Assembly (NCBI RefSeq): GCF_027744825.2
Contig: NC_071334.1
Location: 4,607,437 to 4,671,436 of the forward strand
Direction of reading: 5' to 3'
Source of the DNA: Synchiropus splendidus
Taxonomy: Eukaryota; Chordata; Actinopteri; Syngnathiformes; Callionymidae
DNA length: 64,000 bases
This document shows positions 51,790 to 64,000 of this stretch, piece after piece (position 1 is the first letter of the stretch; each line of letters starts with the position of its first letter). The translations under genes and the position numbers were made by a program. The notes below the pieces were generated by a model. That model saw only the letters and a program-made list of their open reading frames with translations, was not told the DNA's origin and did no database searches.

Positions 51790-52480
51790 GAGCGGATAGG
51801 AACATTAGCAGCACGGGAATGAAGGGCTCCAAATGGGGGTAGCGATGATGGCGGAATTGAACGCTTGCCAGTCAAGACCTTCTGAACCAGGTGGAGAGAG
51901 GCAGTCCGTTCTGACGCTGACGAACACCAGGGCGAGTCACTGTCAAACCCCAAATGTGACAGTAGGGTGTTCTTGATATCGGCCTCCGTCTGGCGGCATG
52001 ACACGGGGAGAACGTGGCACACATGGCCGCACCATGCTGCCTTAAGCACAGTGAGTCTGGGAAAACGGAGCAAACCAGCCAAATGCACACTCTGGGTGCA
52101 GGAAGGGGCCAAATAGCCACAAAGGGAAAAAAACGGGGGGAGGACTGACCGTCGGCTTGTTTTGACTGTCCTGACAGGAGCCGTCCAAGGCGAGATAGAG
52201 CCGTCCAGTCAAGGCTTGGCTCGAGGCAGAGGTTTGTGGCGCACGGGCCAATGAGAGCCCGGCTTTGGCAGCGGGTCGGCCAATTGCAGGCATGTTAGGA
52301 GGGTGGGGTCGGCCAACATGGCGGCTAGCTAATGCAATTAAATCAAAGATGGCGTCAAAGACAGCTTGGCGAAATCTGTCGCTGTCAAAAGTAGCAACTG
52401 CTGGGCTGAAGGCTGCGTTTGGTGGGGGAGAGTCGGCTACGGCTGGCAAATACACGGCCCAGTTGACTGGAGCTTAAGAC
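51790..52480 (-). other. GC-rich block with protein-like minus-strand frames (unassigned)
   Basis: Minus strand carries an open frame from after a TAA at about 52475 to 52042 (segments such as FDSDRFRQAVFDAIFDLIAL) and, in another frame, 52112-51747 (LTVLKAAWCGHVCHVLPV). Between them ACG|GTCAGT (52149) and TTTTCCCAG (52057) look like a 93-bp intron, but joining there shifts frame and hits TAA at once, so no coherent gene results. Plus strand has CCAAT boxes (CGGGCCAATGAGA, CGGCCAATTGCAG) and ATGGCGGC. It could be a repeat, a decayed gene or a CpG-type regulatory block. No family recognised. Confidence 0.25.
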
Positions 52481-55400
52481 ACCACCGGTCAGTTGAGTTT
52501 GTCTGGAGACTCTGAAACATACGCGCAATGTCGGAGGAGCAGAGCGACAGAAACTTGTCACGTCACAAGGACAGTGAGTCGCAGGTGTGACCTGTTAGAT
52601 CTGAAGTTTTTCTTTCCAAATGTGCGCCGTGATATCCTTCTGTCATCGGCTCATACTCCTGATTATTTTTGTCGCAGGCTGTTAAAAAAAACAAGACAGA
52701 GAGAAACATGTTCGGCAAAAGCTCACTTGCCACAAATTGCTCACTGCGCCGCGGCGGAAGATGCGATGATACGCGATGTCAGGCGTGCATCAAAAGCATC
52801 AGCAGAAGAACCTGTGCTGTTTTTGATCACTGATAATTATTGTGTCTGCACTCGAGGAAGACTCGGCGAGTAAACAAAGTGAAGTTGGCAAACGGGTGGG
52901 ACGAGGGGGGTGGGGGGGGGAGACGGGCGCCGCTTTGTAGCTGACATTCTCATTTTCAACTCCTCAGCCACCGCCGCAGCAAAAAGAGGTTTACATTGTC
53001 ATATCCCCCACGGTTGAGTTTCAAATCAGAGTTGAAACTGACAGAGGGAATTAAAATCTGTAAATGTCACTTTTGCTTGGTGATGCCTAATTTGAAAATC
53101 AGCTGTCAAGGTTGGTGTTTGTTGATTTTTATCAACTCAAGGGTTATTGCCTTCGGAGAATGTGACAATTAAAAATCCCTCAATCACTCCGGTGAGCGCT
53201 CTGTAAACCCTGCCAACTTGAAAAGTGATGTGACAAAAGTGGATCAAACCACAATTGAAAAAAATGAAACCCTGTCTGCCGCCGTGGGACTGAAGCGCGC
53301 TCCCAAAAAAGTGCGATTTATTTCCATGTCTGGACGCGAAATTTGCCAAATGTCAGATTACGTGCGCAACTTTGGTTAATCCGACATGGAAAATTAAAGT
53401 GTGCAGGAAAACCAACCTTGGGAAAAACAATATAATATTAAAGAATGTAAAATGGAAACTAAATAAAATAAAATGTTTGTTTGACTGACACTGTTACTCA
53501 AATTGTGTTACAGGGACAGAATGTTAGCACAAGAATGGGAGTCCACTAAGCTGCAAACTTAAACTTGAATTGACATTTGGGACACAGATATTCTTACACT
53601 CAGAAGATCAATTATGATTCTTAGTTTTTTCAATTAAAAGACTACACTTTTTGATGAGTGGAGATCACTGAACATCAGTACAGTAAAGCATCCCTTCCAC
53701 TTCATGTGCTCCAAGATGATTTATATTTTTTTTTTAAATGAATGAATAAATGCAATGAAAGCAAACATAAACATGTCTTTTTTCTTACCTCCTTAAATAA
53801 GTTCCCTTCTGAAAATGTCAAAATATGTTATTATTTATTTAATAATGTAAATTGTATTGATATTCATTTTTTAATATTCATTTTTTAAATGGATTTTAAA
53901 TCTTAAATAGATTTATGTTGTGTCATCAATGTCAATGGATTATTTAGATATTTAACTGGTTATTGCTGTTTCATATTGGACTTTATTTATTCATCTAGTT
54001 TGTTTTTTGTTTGTTTTAATATTCTTTATACCTGATCTGAAAAAACAAATTCACATATTAAATATTCTCACAGTAATGATGCTTTTTTGTCAAGGGATTT
54101 AACATCAAATTAAATAATAATAACAATAATTAAACAAGACCATTAAAACATAAAATAAAATCATTTTTTTTCTGATGGTTTTCACCAAAAATACTGTCAA
54201 TATTTCTTTCTGATTTTCTTCCGATGCACTGCCCAGACCTGATGTTTCTTGAAAAGTCTCTTGACTAAAGCCTACGCCGCTCGAGTGGCTTCTGTTCCTC
54301 ATTTTTCCTTCCTAAATTGTTTTCTGCACGTTCTCTGCTCGCCTTCGTGCCTCCGCCTCCATCTCAGAGGATATATAGAGGAGAAAAAGATTTAAAAGGA
54401 CTGGAAAAAAAAGCTCAATTGTTTATTGATTTTATAATAGGCTTAGTGCAAGAGAAATAAAGTGGGGGCCGGCGGGGCGGGGTGGTCAACCGGAGGCAGC
54501 GGCGTGACAAACACGAGGCTTACAAGCAGGTAACAGGGGCTCCAGTCCAAATGCCGGGATATTGGTCTGAGCCCTTTTCTGTTTTGTTTTCTTCCCTGCC
54601 GGCTGCAGTGTTGTTATCCTGCCTTTAAAGCGCTGTAGACATAATCGCTGCTCTGACAAACAGGGCACGACCTTCCTGGTGTGTGAAGAGGACGCGGGGA
54701 ACGGGAGTGTTTCATTTCAGGATGAAATAGCTGTTCATTCATACCCTCTCTCTTAAAGACGACTGGTCGGGAACAGTAAAATTGGAGGGGAAAAAAATCA
54801 ATTTGAATGAAGTTCACGGTGGAAACGCGGTGATACGAGGGAATAAAAGAAAAACAAGGAAGGTACTTGAACAATGTGTGTGGATGCAAGTGTGTGTGTG
54901 TGACGTGTGATATACGGATAACACTAATTAGCTCGTTTTGTTTGGGGCACAACACTCATTAAAAACCCAGTGGGGCCATTAAAGTTACCGTCCCTCCTAA
55001 CCATGGCTGCCACTGTATCCATCTCAGCTCCGATCTGCTGTTAATGCTCTCTGCTTCAGGTTGAGTAAAGATTTGTGGATTGCTCCCCTCTTCGCCTCCG
55101 ATCACCTCTTATCTCCTCATTTCCCTCAGACCCCTCCGTCTGTCAGTCACCGCTCCTCGCCCCTGGGCGGGCATTTCACTTTTCTACCTTGGACTCACTC
55201 TCCCGGAACTCAGTCTTCACTCATGAGTGGCAAGATCTGCTTGTTCTTCAGGCATTAAATGGTGTTTCAGATAACCATGTTTGCCCGCTAAATGTAAGGA
55301 GGAAAACAGATCTTGTTCATCCATGAGCCGCAGTGGTCTATAAGCCGCGGGTGCAGCGGTGCTGTCTGCACTGTAGAAAGGCTTAAAAATGCATGAGGAT

Positions 55401-57500
55401 CACTTCTAAACTAGTTTGGAAAACGGGCTCCAGCATGGAGACTGACTCATGAAACAAACTGGCCAATGATCTGAACTGGGATCATCAACTCCTCACATCT
55501 TTTATTGGCATTAAAGCGCTCAAAATGTGTCCCAAGTTCCGACACCACAGCCGGTCTCAGCTGCTGCTTCTGGTCTCCGCTCCTCCAGGAGATCGGCTTT
55601 GTGGGCGGAGCAGCAGACACACGGGCGAAAACAGCGGATTTTGAGCACTTTAAGGCCAATAAACGCCTGTGATGTCATGGGTTTGATGTGACCAGGCTCA
55701 ATATTTTGGCAGCATGAGGCTCTTTAGCCTAAAAATCCATGTTAGCTGTGTCGCTGTATGAGCAGCAGGGTTCAGGCCGCGACAGAAATTACCATGCAGT
55801 TATATAAGGTTATAACTGACACGCAGTAATAGTTGACAAATTTAGTCCGATATTGTGTTTAATCTTTTGTTTCAGAGTCTGTTTTGAGTAATGCATTTGA
55901 GTGTGTGTGGTTGGTTGATAAAGAAAGATCGTTCAGATCAATATATGTGAAAGATAAAACAAAAAAGTTTGATGAAAGCCTTGACCTCAGTCTTCTCGGA
56001 CCAGACAGAGACTCAAGCTAACAGAACACACTCTTAGTCTCAGTTATGGTTTCTCATACGAAGAAAATGCCTTGCAGACGTGAAACATCCGGCTTGAATC
56101 CGATATTACATATTATATAAATATATATTACATATATATTTTGAAATGTACGTGCTGTAATCTCACTTGTTTTGTGACAATTGATGTGTAGTGGATTAGG
56201 GAAAGACGCCACGTGTAAAGAGGTCTCAAGCGAGTTGGTACGTTTTGTACCAGCCTCCGACTCTTTCATAAACTTGCGGACAGGATTGTCATCATATTTG
56301 TGGTTTCATCGGTTGTTTTCAAACTTCCCTTCCTGTCAAGAGCGAGCTCCAAAGAGCTCCTCAAGATTCTCCTGAGCACCTGCGATATGAAAGACCAACC
56401 CTTCCCAGGTTCTGTTAGAAAACCAACCGGTCACGGAAGAGTCCTCAGCGGTGTCGCTGAACGTCTCAGCAGAAAGACGCTTCACACAAACATGAAGGGT
56501 TCAAAAGCCATTGTACGACATGCTGTGATTACATAATACGCAGTGACATCACCATGGCCTGAACACACGCCGGGTCACATGGCCTGCAGTTGTTGAAAAG
56601 CCCAACAAAAAGTACGCTGGGCCTCAGCTCTGGATATTAAGAGTGTTGATTAGATATATGAGTTTGCCATTTGCCCACAGAGTGTGGAGTGTCTCCGACA
56701 GAACCGGGGACCATATGGCTGGTGAGAGATTTCCCCCCTCTCTTCCTCTTCGCGCAGTCTGACAGCTGGATGGCTGCTAACTGGGGACGAGGAGGTTTGG
56801 CAGCTGCAGCTGAGAGCAACGCTTTGATGCTGCTCACCCTTTTTCACTCTGGTAGCTCACTTCTTCCTGACTATCTCACTCAGACGCCGCGACACAGACA
56901 CACACACGGAGGAATGGACGCACGACCCGTTGGCTACTACAGGTTGCACTTCAGAGGTGACGGAGGAGGACGATGGCAGTGCAGCTCCATTTAAAAGACT
57001 GTAGCGTCCACACTGCACCGTAACACACACGACGCATTGCTTTATATGAATTTCAAATGTCACATTGCACAATGCCATGACTTACTCAGGAACTTTCTAC
57101 AACTATTAGGGGTTTAAATTTCATACTCATTTTAATGCAACATATACTTTTTTGCAAAACAAATGTACTTTTTGCGGAAGATGCATTTCATCCTGTAAAT
57201 TTTGACTTTTTATTTTTTTATTTTTGTGGACCTCTTTGATGTTTGTTATGTATCTTTAATGTCTTTGACATGTGTCAGAGTCTTTGTTGTTATTGGCTGC
57301 TGTGACTCTTATTTCCGATGATGATGCTGATGCTGATGATTATTATTATTATTATTATCATCTCCATGATTCAGCCAATGCGATTCTAAACATGCAGTGC
57401 ATCATGTAACAGCACGTAATAAAGACCAATGACTCAAGGAAGAAGGGAAGTTCTTGAAAGACAAGGATGACAACCACGACTGGCCAACCAGGCTCAGCCC
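52481..57500. other. non-coding; includes candidate conserved stretches
   Basis: 52.9-53.4 and 54.4-55.06 kb are low-repeat, balanced sequence with CAATTAAAAAT and ACACTAATTAGCTCG-type cores. 53.7-54.15 kb is very A/T-rich. The minus frame at 55.45-55.66 kb is unrecognised. 56.65-57.0 kb carries overlapping frames on both strands without motif. Confidence 0.35.
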
Positions 57501-57543
57501 TGCTGGTCGATGAAACATGCTGGTCCTGTTCCATCGACCAGCA
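57501..57543. repeat. inverted repeat of 'GCTGGTC' family
   Basis: TGCTGGTCGATGAAACA (57501-57517) and TGTTCCATCGACCAGCA (57527-57543) pair with one mismatch around a 9-nt loop. Further ACCAGCAAAGACCAG repeats follow. Confidence 0.8.
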
Positions 57544-57649
57544 AGACCAGCAAAGACCAGTGAAGACTTAGTTGTTTTCAGGGCGAAAATCTATCTTCAT
57601 CAGTCACACAAGGTTTCTGGCGTTTTGTTTCTATATTTTTGGCTGTTTG

Positions 57650-57840
57650 GGTCTTTTTTTTAGATCAATTTCCCACTTGTTGAGATAAAATAAAGAAAAT
57701 ATTCAATAAAAAATAACTCAATGAATACCACTACTACTACCATAAAAGTAATAATAATAATAATTATTATTATTATAATATTAATAATAAAACTTGGCAA
57801 ATTGTGTTTTGAGACATTATGGTTTCAATATTCTTCAAGT
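57650..57840 (+). repeat. dispersed repeat pair, copy 1
   Basis: CAATTTCCCACTTGTTGAG, then GAATACCACTACTAC, an ATA/ATT trinucleotide tract (57748-57789) and AAATTGTGTTTTGAGACATT. The same order of blocks occurs at 60268-60435. Confidence 0.65.
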
Positions 57841-57851
57841 CGTCCCTACCA

Positions 57852-57856
<5 letters not shown>

Positions 57857-57922
<66 letters not shown>
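57857..57922. repeat. (AT)n array followed by poly-T
   Basis: (AT)n of about 48 bp, then 18 T. Confidence 0.95.
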
Positions 57923-59398
57923 CCCTCCAGTCAGCGATGGCACGCTGCCACACATTTCTCGAGCCGCTCTCGGCTCCCAGAGCCTCACATTCTTGTGCCT
58001 CCGACTCTCCATTCATTCCAGCAGCCGGCATCTTCTGCCTGTGTCCCGCAGACCCCCTGTTGCTGCCTGCCATCCGCCGGCTTTGAACTAGTGAAGATAC
58101 GGCAGGATCGAGGAGAGGCAGCAAGAGAAGAGTGGAGTTTGGCTGGAGCCACTGAGAGCAGCTGGGCACAGCTAACAGGGAATGATAATGACCTCAGAAA
58201 TCTGCTGTTCGCTCCACAACAATAGGGTGCTCAGTCGCCTGGAAAATTGTGTTCATCAGCGAGCTCTGCTCACTTACTAATTGACATTGCCAAATATTTT
58301 AAGAACAATTGGAATGTGGCGGGGGAGAGTGCAGCAGAAAAAAAAAAAAAAAAACCTCCGAGATCTTAATCCCTGGACTTAATTCCTCCATCACTTTTCC
58401 GTCCACCCCTCCTCTCTGCGATGGGGGAGATAACTGCGAAAAGAAGCACATTTCTCATGTCGCTCTCTGCTCTCATGTCAAGGCTGTCATGTTGACACAA
58501 AGAGCTTTTTATGTGACCTGTCAGTGGGGTTAAGAGGAGGAGACCAAGGGGGTGAGGCAAAATTCAAGTATGACGGAGGGAGACGGAACAAAAAAAGGGA
58601 GGGAAAAAAAGAGAGAGATTCCTCACTCATGGTATCACATGTCTGGCCGGCCATTTTTAATGAGGCAAAGGTCAATGTATTCTCTTGCTCTTTCACGCGC
58701 AAGAGGAACTCAAATGATGGCCAAGTAAACTTGTTCAAACAAAGCTCCCCGTTGGCCCCCGCCACCCATGCCCACCCGGCCGCCTGCATATTCACCGCTG
58801 CTCATTTGAATAGCCTGCCTCATTCCACAGGAATCCAGCGTTGACTGACTCAGACAGCTGTCAGAGAAAGGGAACTTGATGTTCAGATGGGCCCGAGCCC
58901 TTTAAACCCCTGCATTTCTCCTCACTTCAGCACCGACACCGTATTATGGTGGGACCTTTCCCCCCCCCCCTGCGGCTGGATTTTTTTTTTCTTTTCTCAC
59001 TGAAGAGATCATGCTTTTTACTGCAACAATGGGTCAAGCTGGAAGTTCCACATCAGTTGTGCATCCATCATGTTTTTACCATGTTAGCGTTGCTCTTAAT
59101 GTGTGAGTGTGGTTTTAAACTTGTCGTGACAAAAGACAAATTGCTGTTATTACTGGAACAGACAATAAAGCTTTTTCAACTTTCAGACCCCAGGTGTGCT
59201 CAAAAGTATCACGCTGATGTTTCCCAGCCGTGCACGGGCTTGAGCTAGTGTTGCTGTGCTCATGTACTTGAGACCGGTCTTGGTTGCCCCTTGTGAGTCA
59301 GTCTGTACTGAAGGAACCAATCCAATGAACCTTAGTTATATCAAAATACTCAGCTGCTCATTGTTCTGTAACAACGAATCACATAAAAAATATAAAGA
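57923..59398. other. non-coding; candidate conserved stretch
   Basis: 58.15-58.3 and 58.6-58.9 kb are low-repeat with ACTAATTGACATTGCC and TTTTTAATGAGGC. Poly-A at 58338-58354. No gene recognised. Confidence 0.35.
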
Positions 59399-59400
59399 TA

Positions 59401-59890
59401 CAGTGGTACCTCGGTTTTCGAACGTCCCGGACTTCGAACAAATCGGAGTTCAAACAAAAATTTCGAGATTTTTTTGCTTCGGATTTCGAACAAAAATCCA
59501 GAACCCGAACGCCCTGAAAAAGGCCTGAAACCGGTCAGCTGACCCACAACGCGCTCTGTTATTGTGTATAACGCAGCCTCTGTATGCAGACGTGTCCCGT
59601 TAGCTCCATTTACTGACTGTTTTTTCTTCATATTGAGGTGTGAAACCTTTGCTGTCTCCACACTGGAGCGTGGTAGAGTGTCACAGGGGAGGTGCTGGAG
59701 CGCTCACTCCAGGGTTTGATGTCCTGTTGTGGGCTGGAGCTGGGACAGGGATGAGGCCAGTCTGGGACAGAGCGTGACTTGGTTTATGACTTGGTCACAG
59801 CCAAACTGCACAGAAGTGCACATTCAGGCACCTCTTCACTTCTGGAGAGACCTCACTCACTCGACAGATTTTGAACAAATTGTCATCCAA
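59401..59890 (+). mobile_element. non-autonomous TIR DNA transposon, copy 2 (internally deleted, right end lost)
   Basis: Begins with an intact terminus CAGTGGTACCTCGGTTTTCG after TA, then CCCGGACTTCGAACAAATCG. It matches copy 1 (12124-12813) in the same orientation, with near identity over the GGAGCGTGGTAGAGTGTCAC core. After ACCTCACTCACTCG it jumps to AGATTTTGAACAAATTG, corresponding to a later part of copy 1, so about 160 bp are deleted. The right TIR is not recognisable. Confidence 0.8.
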
Positions 59891-60254
59891 GATGGGCCTC
59901 TACACTCATGAATCATTTAAAAAAACAACAAAACATCCCAATGTGGTGTTTATAAAGTAAATGGGAAGTAGGTAAGTGTCAATTGGTCGCTTGGTCTTCC
60001 TGGAGCAGTTATATCAGATGTGGTTGGACGGGCCACATCTTACTCTGCTGGCTGGTCCAGTATAGTATAGTCAGTGAAAATGTTGGGAGCGCAGCGCAAT
60101 GGGACATCTACTCTTGCACATTGCATGATTTTTAGGTGTCTGCATTTCAAAATAGACCCAGTGTGATGCGTGATCAGAACGTAATGGGCAGGCGAAAGAG
60201 GCCTGACTACTTTTGACAGACTTTTCAGCAGTTTTGTATTTTATTAAATTTTGT

Positions 60255-60440
60255 TTTTTTAAGTTTGGGGTTAGATTCATTTCCCACTTGTTGAGGAACA
60301 GAAAATATTAAATGAAAAATAAATGAATGAATACCACTACTACACGAACTATAGCAGTAATAGCAGTCATAACAATAATAAAAATAACAGTTAGCAAACT
60401 GTGTTTTGAGGTATTTTGGTTTGAATATTCCTCCTTTTTA
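60255..60440 (+). repeat. dispersed repeat pair, copy 2
   Basis: TCATTTCCCACTTGTTGAGG, AATGAATACCACTACTACAC, a TAATAGCAGTCATAACAAT stretch and AACTGTGTTTTGAGGTATTT correspond in order to 57650-57840. Confidence 0.65.
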
Positions 60441-61685
60441 ATATTTACAACTGACAAGCTTTGCTTTTATTTAAAGCAGATCTCTAAATAGGAACTTTAT
60501 TCATTTGTTTAAATGGATTCAATATGGAATGAATGAATGAAAATCTAAACCTATAACCACAGACACGTTGGAGAATATATTTGTCTTTTTTGTCTGAACA
60601 TTTTTCAATCTTACTCGGCTCATACTCCCTCCTGGCTCCTCCTTCAGCAAGTGTACTTGGGAGCAGCCAAGTCACCTTTGCTTTCTCTTTCCTTCCTCAG
60701 CTTCAGCAATGTCACAGCCGAAGATAGCTTGTTGATGTATTAAGAATATTAATATGCAAACCGTCTACCTGACGGAGTACGGCAGCCTTCTGTTACGGAA
60801 AGATAAATATTGTGTTTTAATTATAAAAACATAAAACAGAAATGGCAGAGACAGAAGATGGAGCCAGTATTTGTGTGTGTGTGAGGGGGGAAAAAATAGA
60901 ATGTGTTTCAGCGGGAAATTATGTTCCGGCGGAGAAAAGAACGAATGTGATGCTGATTAAAGAGAAATATGATGCACTGTCATTCGGTTATTTTTTTTCC
61001 TTTAGTTGCTCGCCATTCTGCTTTCGGGAGGGAATCCCATGAAGACTTAAACTGGACTGATAAATGTTTCACCGGGACAAGGCTGGCCAGGGACCAACAC
61101 AGCGGCGCATCAAACACACAACTTCATCTGCAACTTCAAAATACACCACTGACTTCGACTACGACTGACTTCCCGCCGCGGCAAACGCTTCTATAAACCG
61201 AGGTCGAAGACTGATCACGGAGGAGCAGCAGCGCAGTGGCTCGACAGAAGCGAGCCTTTTAGAATGTGTGAGCAAAAATACTAAGTCGGCATTTACCACA
61301 GACGTGTCAGTCAGAGTGCCGCACTGACAATTAGCACATTGAAAAGAACTTTTTATCATTTCGAGCCCTGACCTACTGTACAGAAGCACAGCGCAGGGGA
61401 TGAATGTGCCTCCGACACAATGACTGTCTGTTTAAGTTTGGTGACACATAAAAAAATTCTGATATGACAGGCCAGACTCTTTCCAGAGAGAGGGGTGGGG
61501 GGGCATGTGGGGGGGCGTGTGGGGGGTGGAGGGGGCTCAGGTTTTGTTACCAGCCAGTTCTGTGATTATAGAAGAAAGAACAGTCAGAGAATGTCAATTA
61601 GAAAGACAAAGTCACTTAAGAATAAGAATGAGAATGACAATAAAGACAGACAGTCTTTTTTTAATACATACACTTCACGAGTGTG
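60441..61685. other. non-coding, nothing recognised
   Basis: Unique sequence. G-rich run at 61.49-61.53 kb. Confidence 0.4.
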
Positions 61686-61689
61686 TGTG

Positions 61690-62280
61690 TGAGGGGGGGC
61701 AAGTCTTGGCATGCCACTTTCTTGAGAGGACATTTTGCTTTGTGAGGACATTTTGGCCTGTTCTCAAAAGGTTTAGAGAGTGAAAATAATATCATCGGGT
61801 TTCAGTTTCAGTGTGGTTCAGACTCCTGGTTAAGGTTACCCATGTGTTCATGAAGGTAAAGGACAGAGGCTGGGAAAGGCCAGTGTCCTCATAAGGATCA
61901 GGAGGAGTTATCATATCAATGCAAGTGAGGTCCAGTTTTGGGGCCCTTAGGCGTCAGTGGAGCCCATTTTCCAGAACACACAAGAGTAAGCCCCAATTTT
62001 AGGATGAAGGCTTCAAAATAAATGGGTGTACTTTTGATCCTGGTTAAGGTTAGACAAGTTCAGGGTGAGAGGCTGGGGAAAGGGCGTGTGTGTGGGCCCT
62101 CCTTGTATAGCTACGAACACACACCTTGTGGAGATAGCCACAATTTGAGGATTACAACGACAAATAACCGGGTCATTGTATTTGAATTTAAGTTTGGTTT
62201 AGGTCCTGGTTAAGGTGAGTCATGTGTTTTAGATGGTTTCAGGTGAGAGGCTGGGGATATCATGAAAGTCAATCGAATGT
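61690..62280. repeat. decayed second locus of the 165-bp repeat family
   Basis: GGTTTCAGTTTCAGTGTGGT, CTCCTGGTTAAGGTTACCCATGTG (61829 on), TCCTGGTTAAGGTTAGAC (62037 on) and GGTCCTGGTTAAGGTGAGTC (62203 on) correspond to the core of the 34.6-35.8 kb units, as do AGGCTGGGGAAAGGG and AATTTGAGGATTACAACG. Spacing is about 208 and 166 bp. Units are heavily diverged and interrupted. Confidence 0.75.
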
Positions 62281-62391
62281 CCTCACAAAACATGAAAACA
62301 TGCGCACATGCAGTTGCACAACAAGATCAGTGTCATGTCGTGTGAATTCATCTGCAACTGCGTGAATCACTATTTTATTTTTTGTCTCAAA

Positions 62392-62493
<102 letters not shown>

Positions 62494-62619
62494 GAAAAAT
62501 AAATGTTTTGAGAAGCTTTTATTTTGAAAGGAAAAAACACTTTGGTGATAGCCTGAGAAGACGACTGAAGCCGAGGTCGACACGTGTGTAGAAGCGCCAC
62601 AGTTTGCGCAATTTCACTC

Positions 62620-63130
62620 TGGCCACACGGCTCTCTCTCAGCTCACTCCATTATTGATGCGCGCCATTCATTTCAAGAATAAGCAAGTTATAAACATTGT
62701 TTATTCCAGACAAAGTTGGATGATTGCTTGGCCACCGAGTCAAACAAGCCATTTCAATTCTGATGAAGTCGTTTGCCATCTTAAATTCGTTTGACTCCCA
62801 CTTCAATCGGCCGAGGCTGCATTTAGAGCAGCCTTGGCCTTTTGCACGTATTTACTAAACAAATAAAAGTTTCATTTAGATGCCTGTAAGTCTGCCAAGG
62901 CTGACCCTCGCCACGACTGCGTCGCAATTAAATTTGGTCTTTTGAGCGGCGTCCAACTTGGACGGAGATTTTAGACAAACACTTTTATGATTTCAGCTTA
63001 TAGTGTTGTTGATGTTGGCGTGAGGCAGACATTGTTTTGCTGCTCGGCACCAACTTCACATCAACACGAAAGGGGTTCAACTGCAGCGAAAAATAAAAGT
63101 CTAAAATAAAACTATCATAAATTACGCTGC
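62620..63130. promoter_or_regulatory. candidate conserved non-coding element
   Basis: Low-repeat sequence between two AT arrays with balanced composition and homeodomain-type cores (CAATTAAATTTGG, CATTATTGATGCGCG, TTTACTAAACAAATAAAAG). Two GCAGCC/TGCC..AAGGCTG blocks repeat within it. Its retention as unique sequence between expanding repeats hints at constraint. Inference only. Confidence 0.28.
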
Positions 63131-63141
63131 GGTGTAAATTT

Positions 63142-63659
<518 letters not shown>

Positions 63660-63743
<84 letters not shown>
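63660..63743. repeat. (AT)n microsatellite
   Basis: Pure AT array of about 84 bp that replaces the region where the 41-kb copy continues. Confidence 0.95.
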
Positions 63744-63745
<2 letters not shown>

Positions 63746-64000
63746 TACAACATTGTTTCAATAGTCCTGGTAGAGTACTGTGGTAGGAAGAATTTTATTC
63801 TTTGAGACAATAAAAATTAAATAAATAAAACAGTGGTTCACGATTCTCCAATTGCAGATGATCTCATTACTCGCTCTGAATTCACACGATGACACTGATC
63901 TTACTGTGCATCTGTGTTAATGTTGAAGTAATTACACAGCAACAGTTTGTCGGAATGTGTGCTTACACCCACGATGTTACGATCGACTAAGATGAATATT
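63744..64000. other. non-coding, nothing recognised
   Basis: Unique A/T-rich sequence to the window end. Confidence 0.4.

Overview
This window is nuclear DNA from a bony fish, most likely a teleost. Three things point there: one recognisable vertebrate gene with spliced exons (including a 79-bp intron), many long pure (AT)n arrays, and short non-autonomous DNA transposons and SINE heads of fish type. There are no operons, Shine-Dalgarno sites or bacterial genes. The only protein gene I can support is znf536 (zinc finger protein 536) on the minus strand.

Three coding exons of znf536 are visible, in transcript order: 26031-25873 (159 nt, one C2H2 finger), 17251-15900 (1352 nt, a second finger, the PLDLS motif, a third atypical finger and an acidic tail) and 15820-15592 (229 nt, the C-terminal segment). 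The splice phases fit exactly (1-1, 1-0, 0-1) and give about 580 codons. The family's long N-terminal exon is not in the window, so the right-hand ~38 kb (26032-64000) is best read as part of a large upstream intron. The exon or UTR after 15592 was not identified; 1-15591 is either downstream intron/UTR or flank.

Everything else is non-coding. Region by region: 1-15.6 kb has AT arrays, a dispersed cytosine-poor 'gtatcgtgatac' repeat in two inverted copies, a SINE-head relic, an octamer-rich candidate enhancer near 11.35 kb and a 690-bp TIR transposon at 12.1-12.8 kb. The 17.3-25.9 kb intron holds TAAT-rich sequence that looks like conserved regulatory DNA and a tRNA-like relic. The 26-64 kb intron holds a foldback around AT arrays at 30 kb, two copies of a ~210-bp TIR element carrying CTCF-like core motifs (33.8 and 40.1 kb), a 165-bp tandem array (34.6-35.8 kb), a foldback element at 41.4 kb, a 690-bp TIR element at 44.1-44.7 kb, a ~235-bp tandem array (48.7-50.1 kb), a second copy of the 12-kb transposon at 59.4 kb, and a decayed second locus of the 165-bp repeat at 61.7-62.3 kb.

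The most notable observation is the mobile element whose intact copy carries two perfect CTCF-core matches facing each other 69 bp apart inside the znf536 intron. Calls of regulatory function are inference from sequence only.
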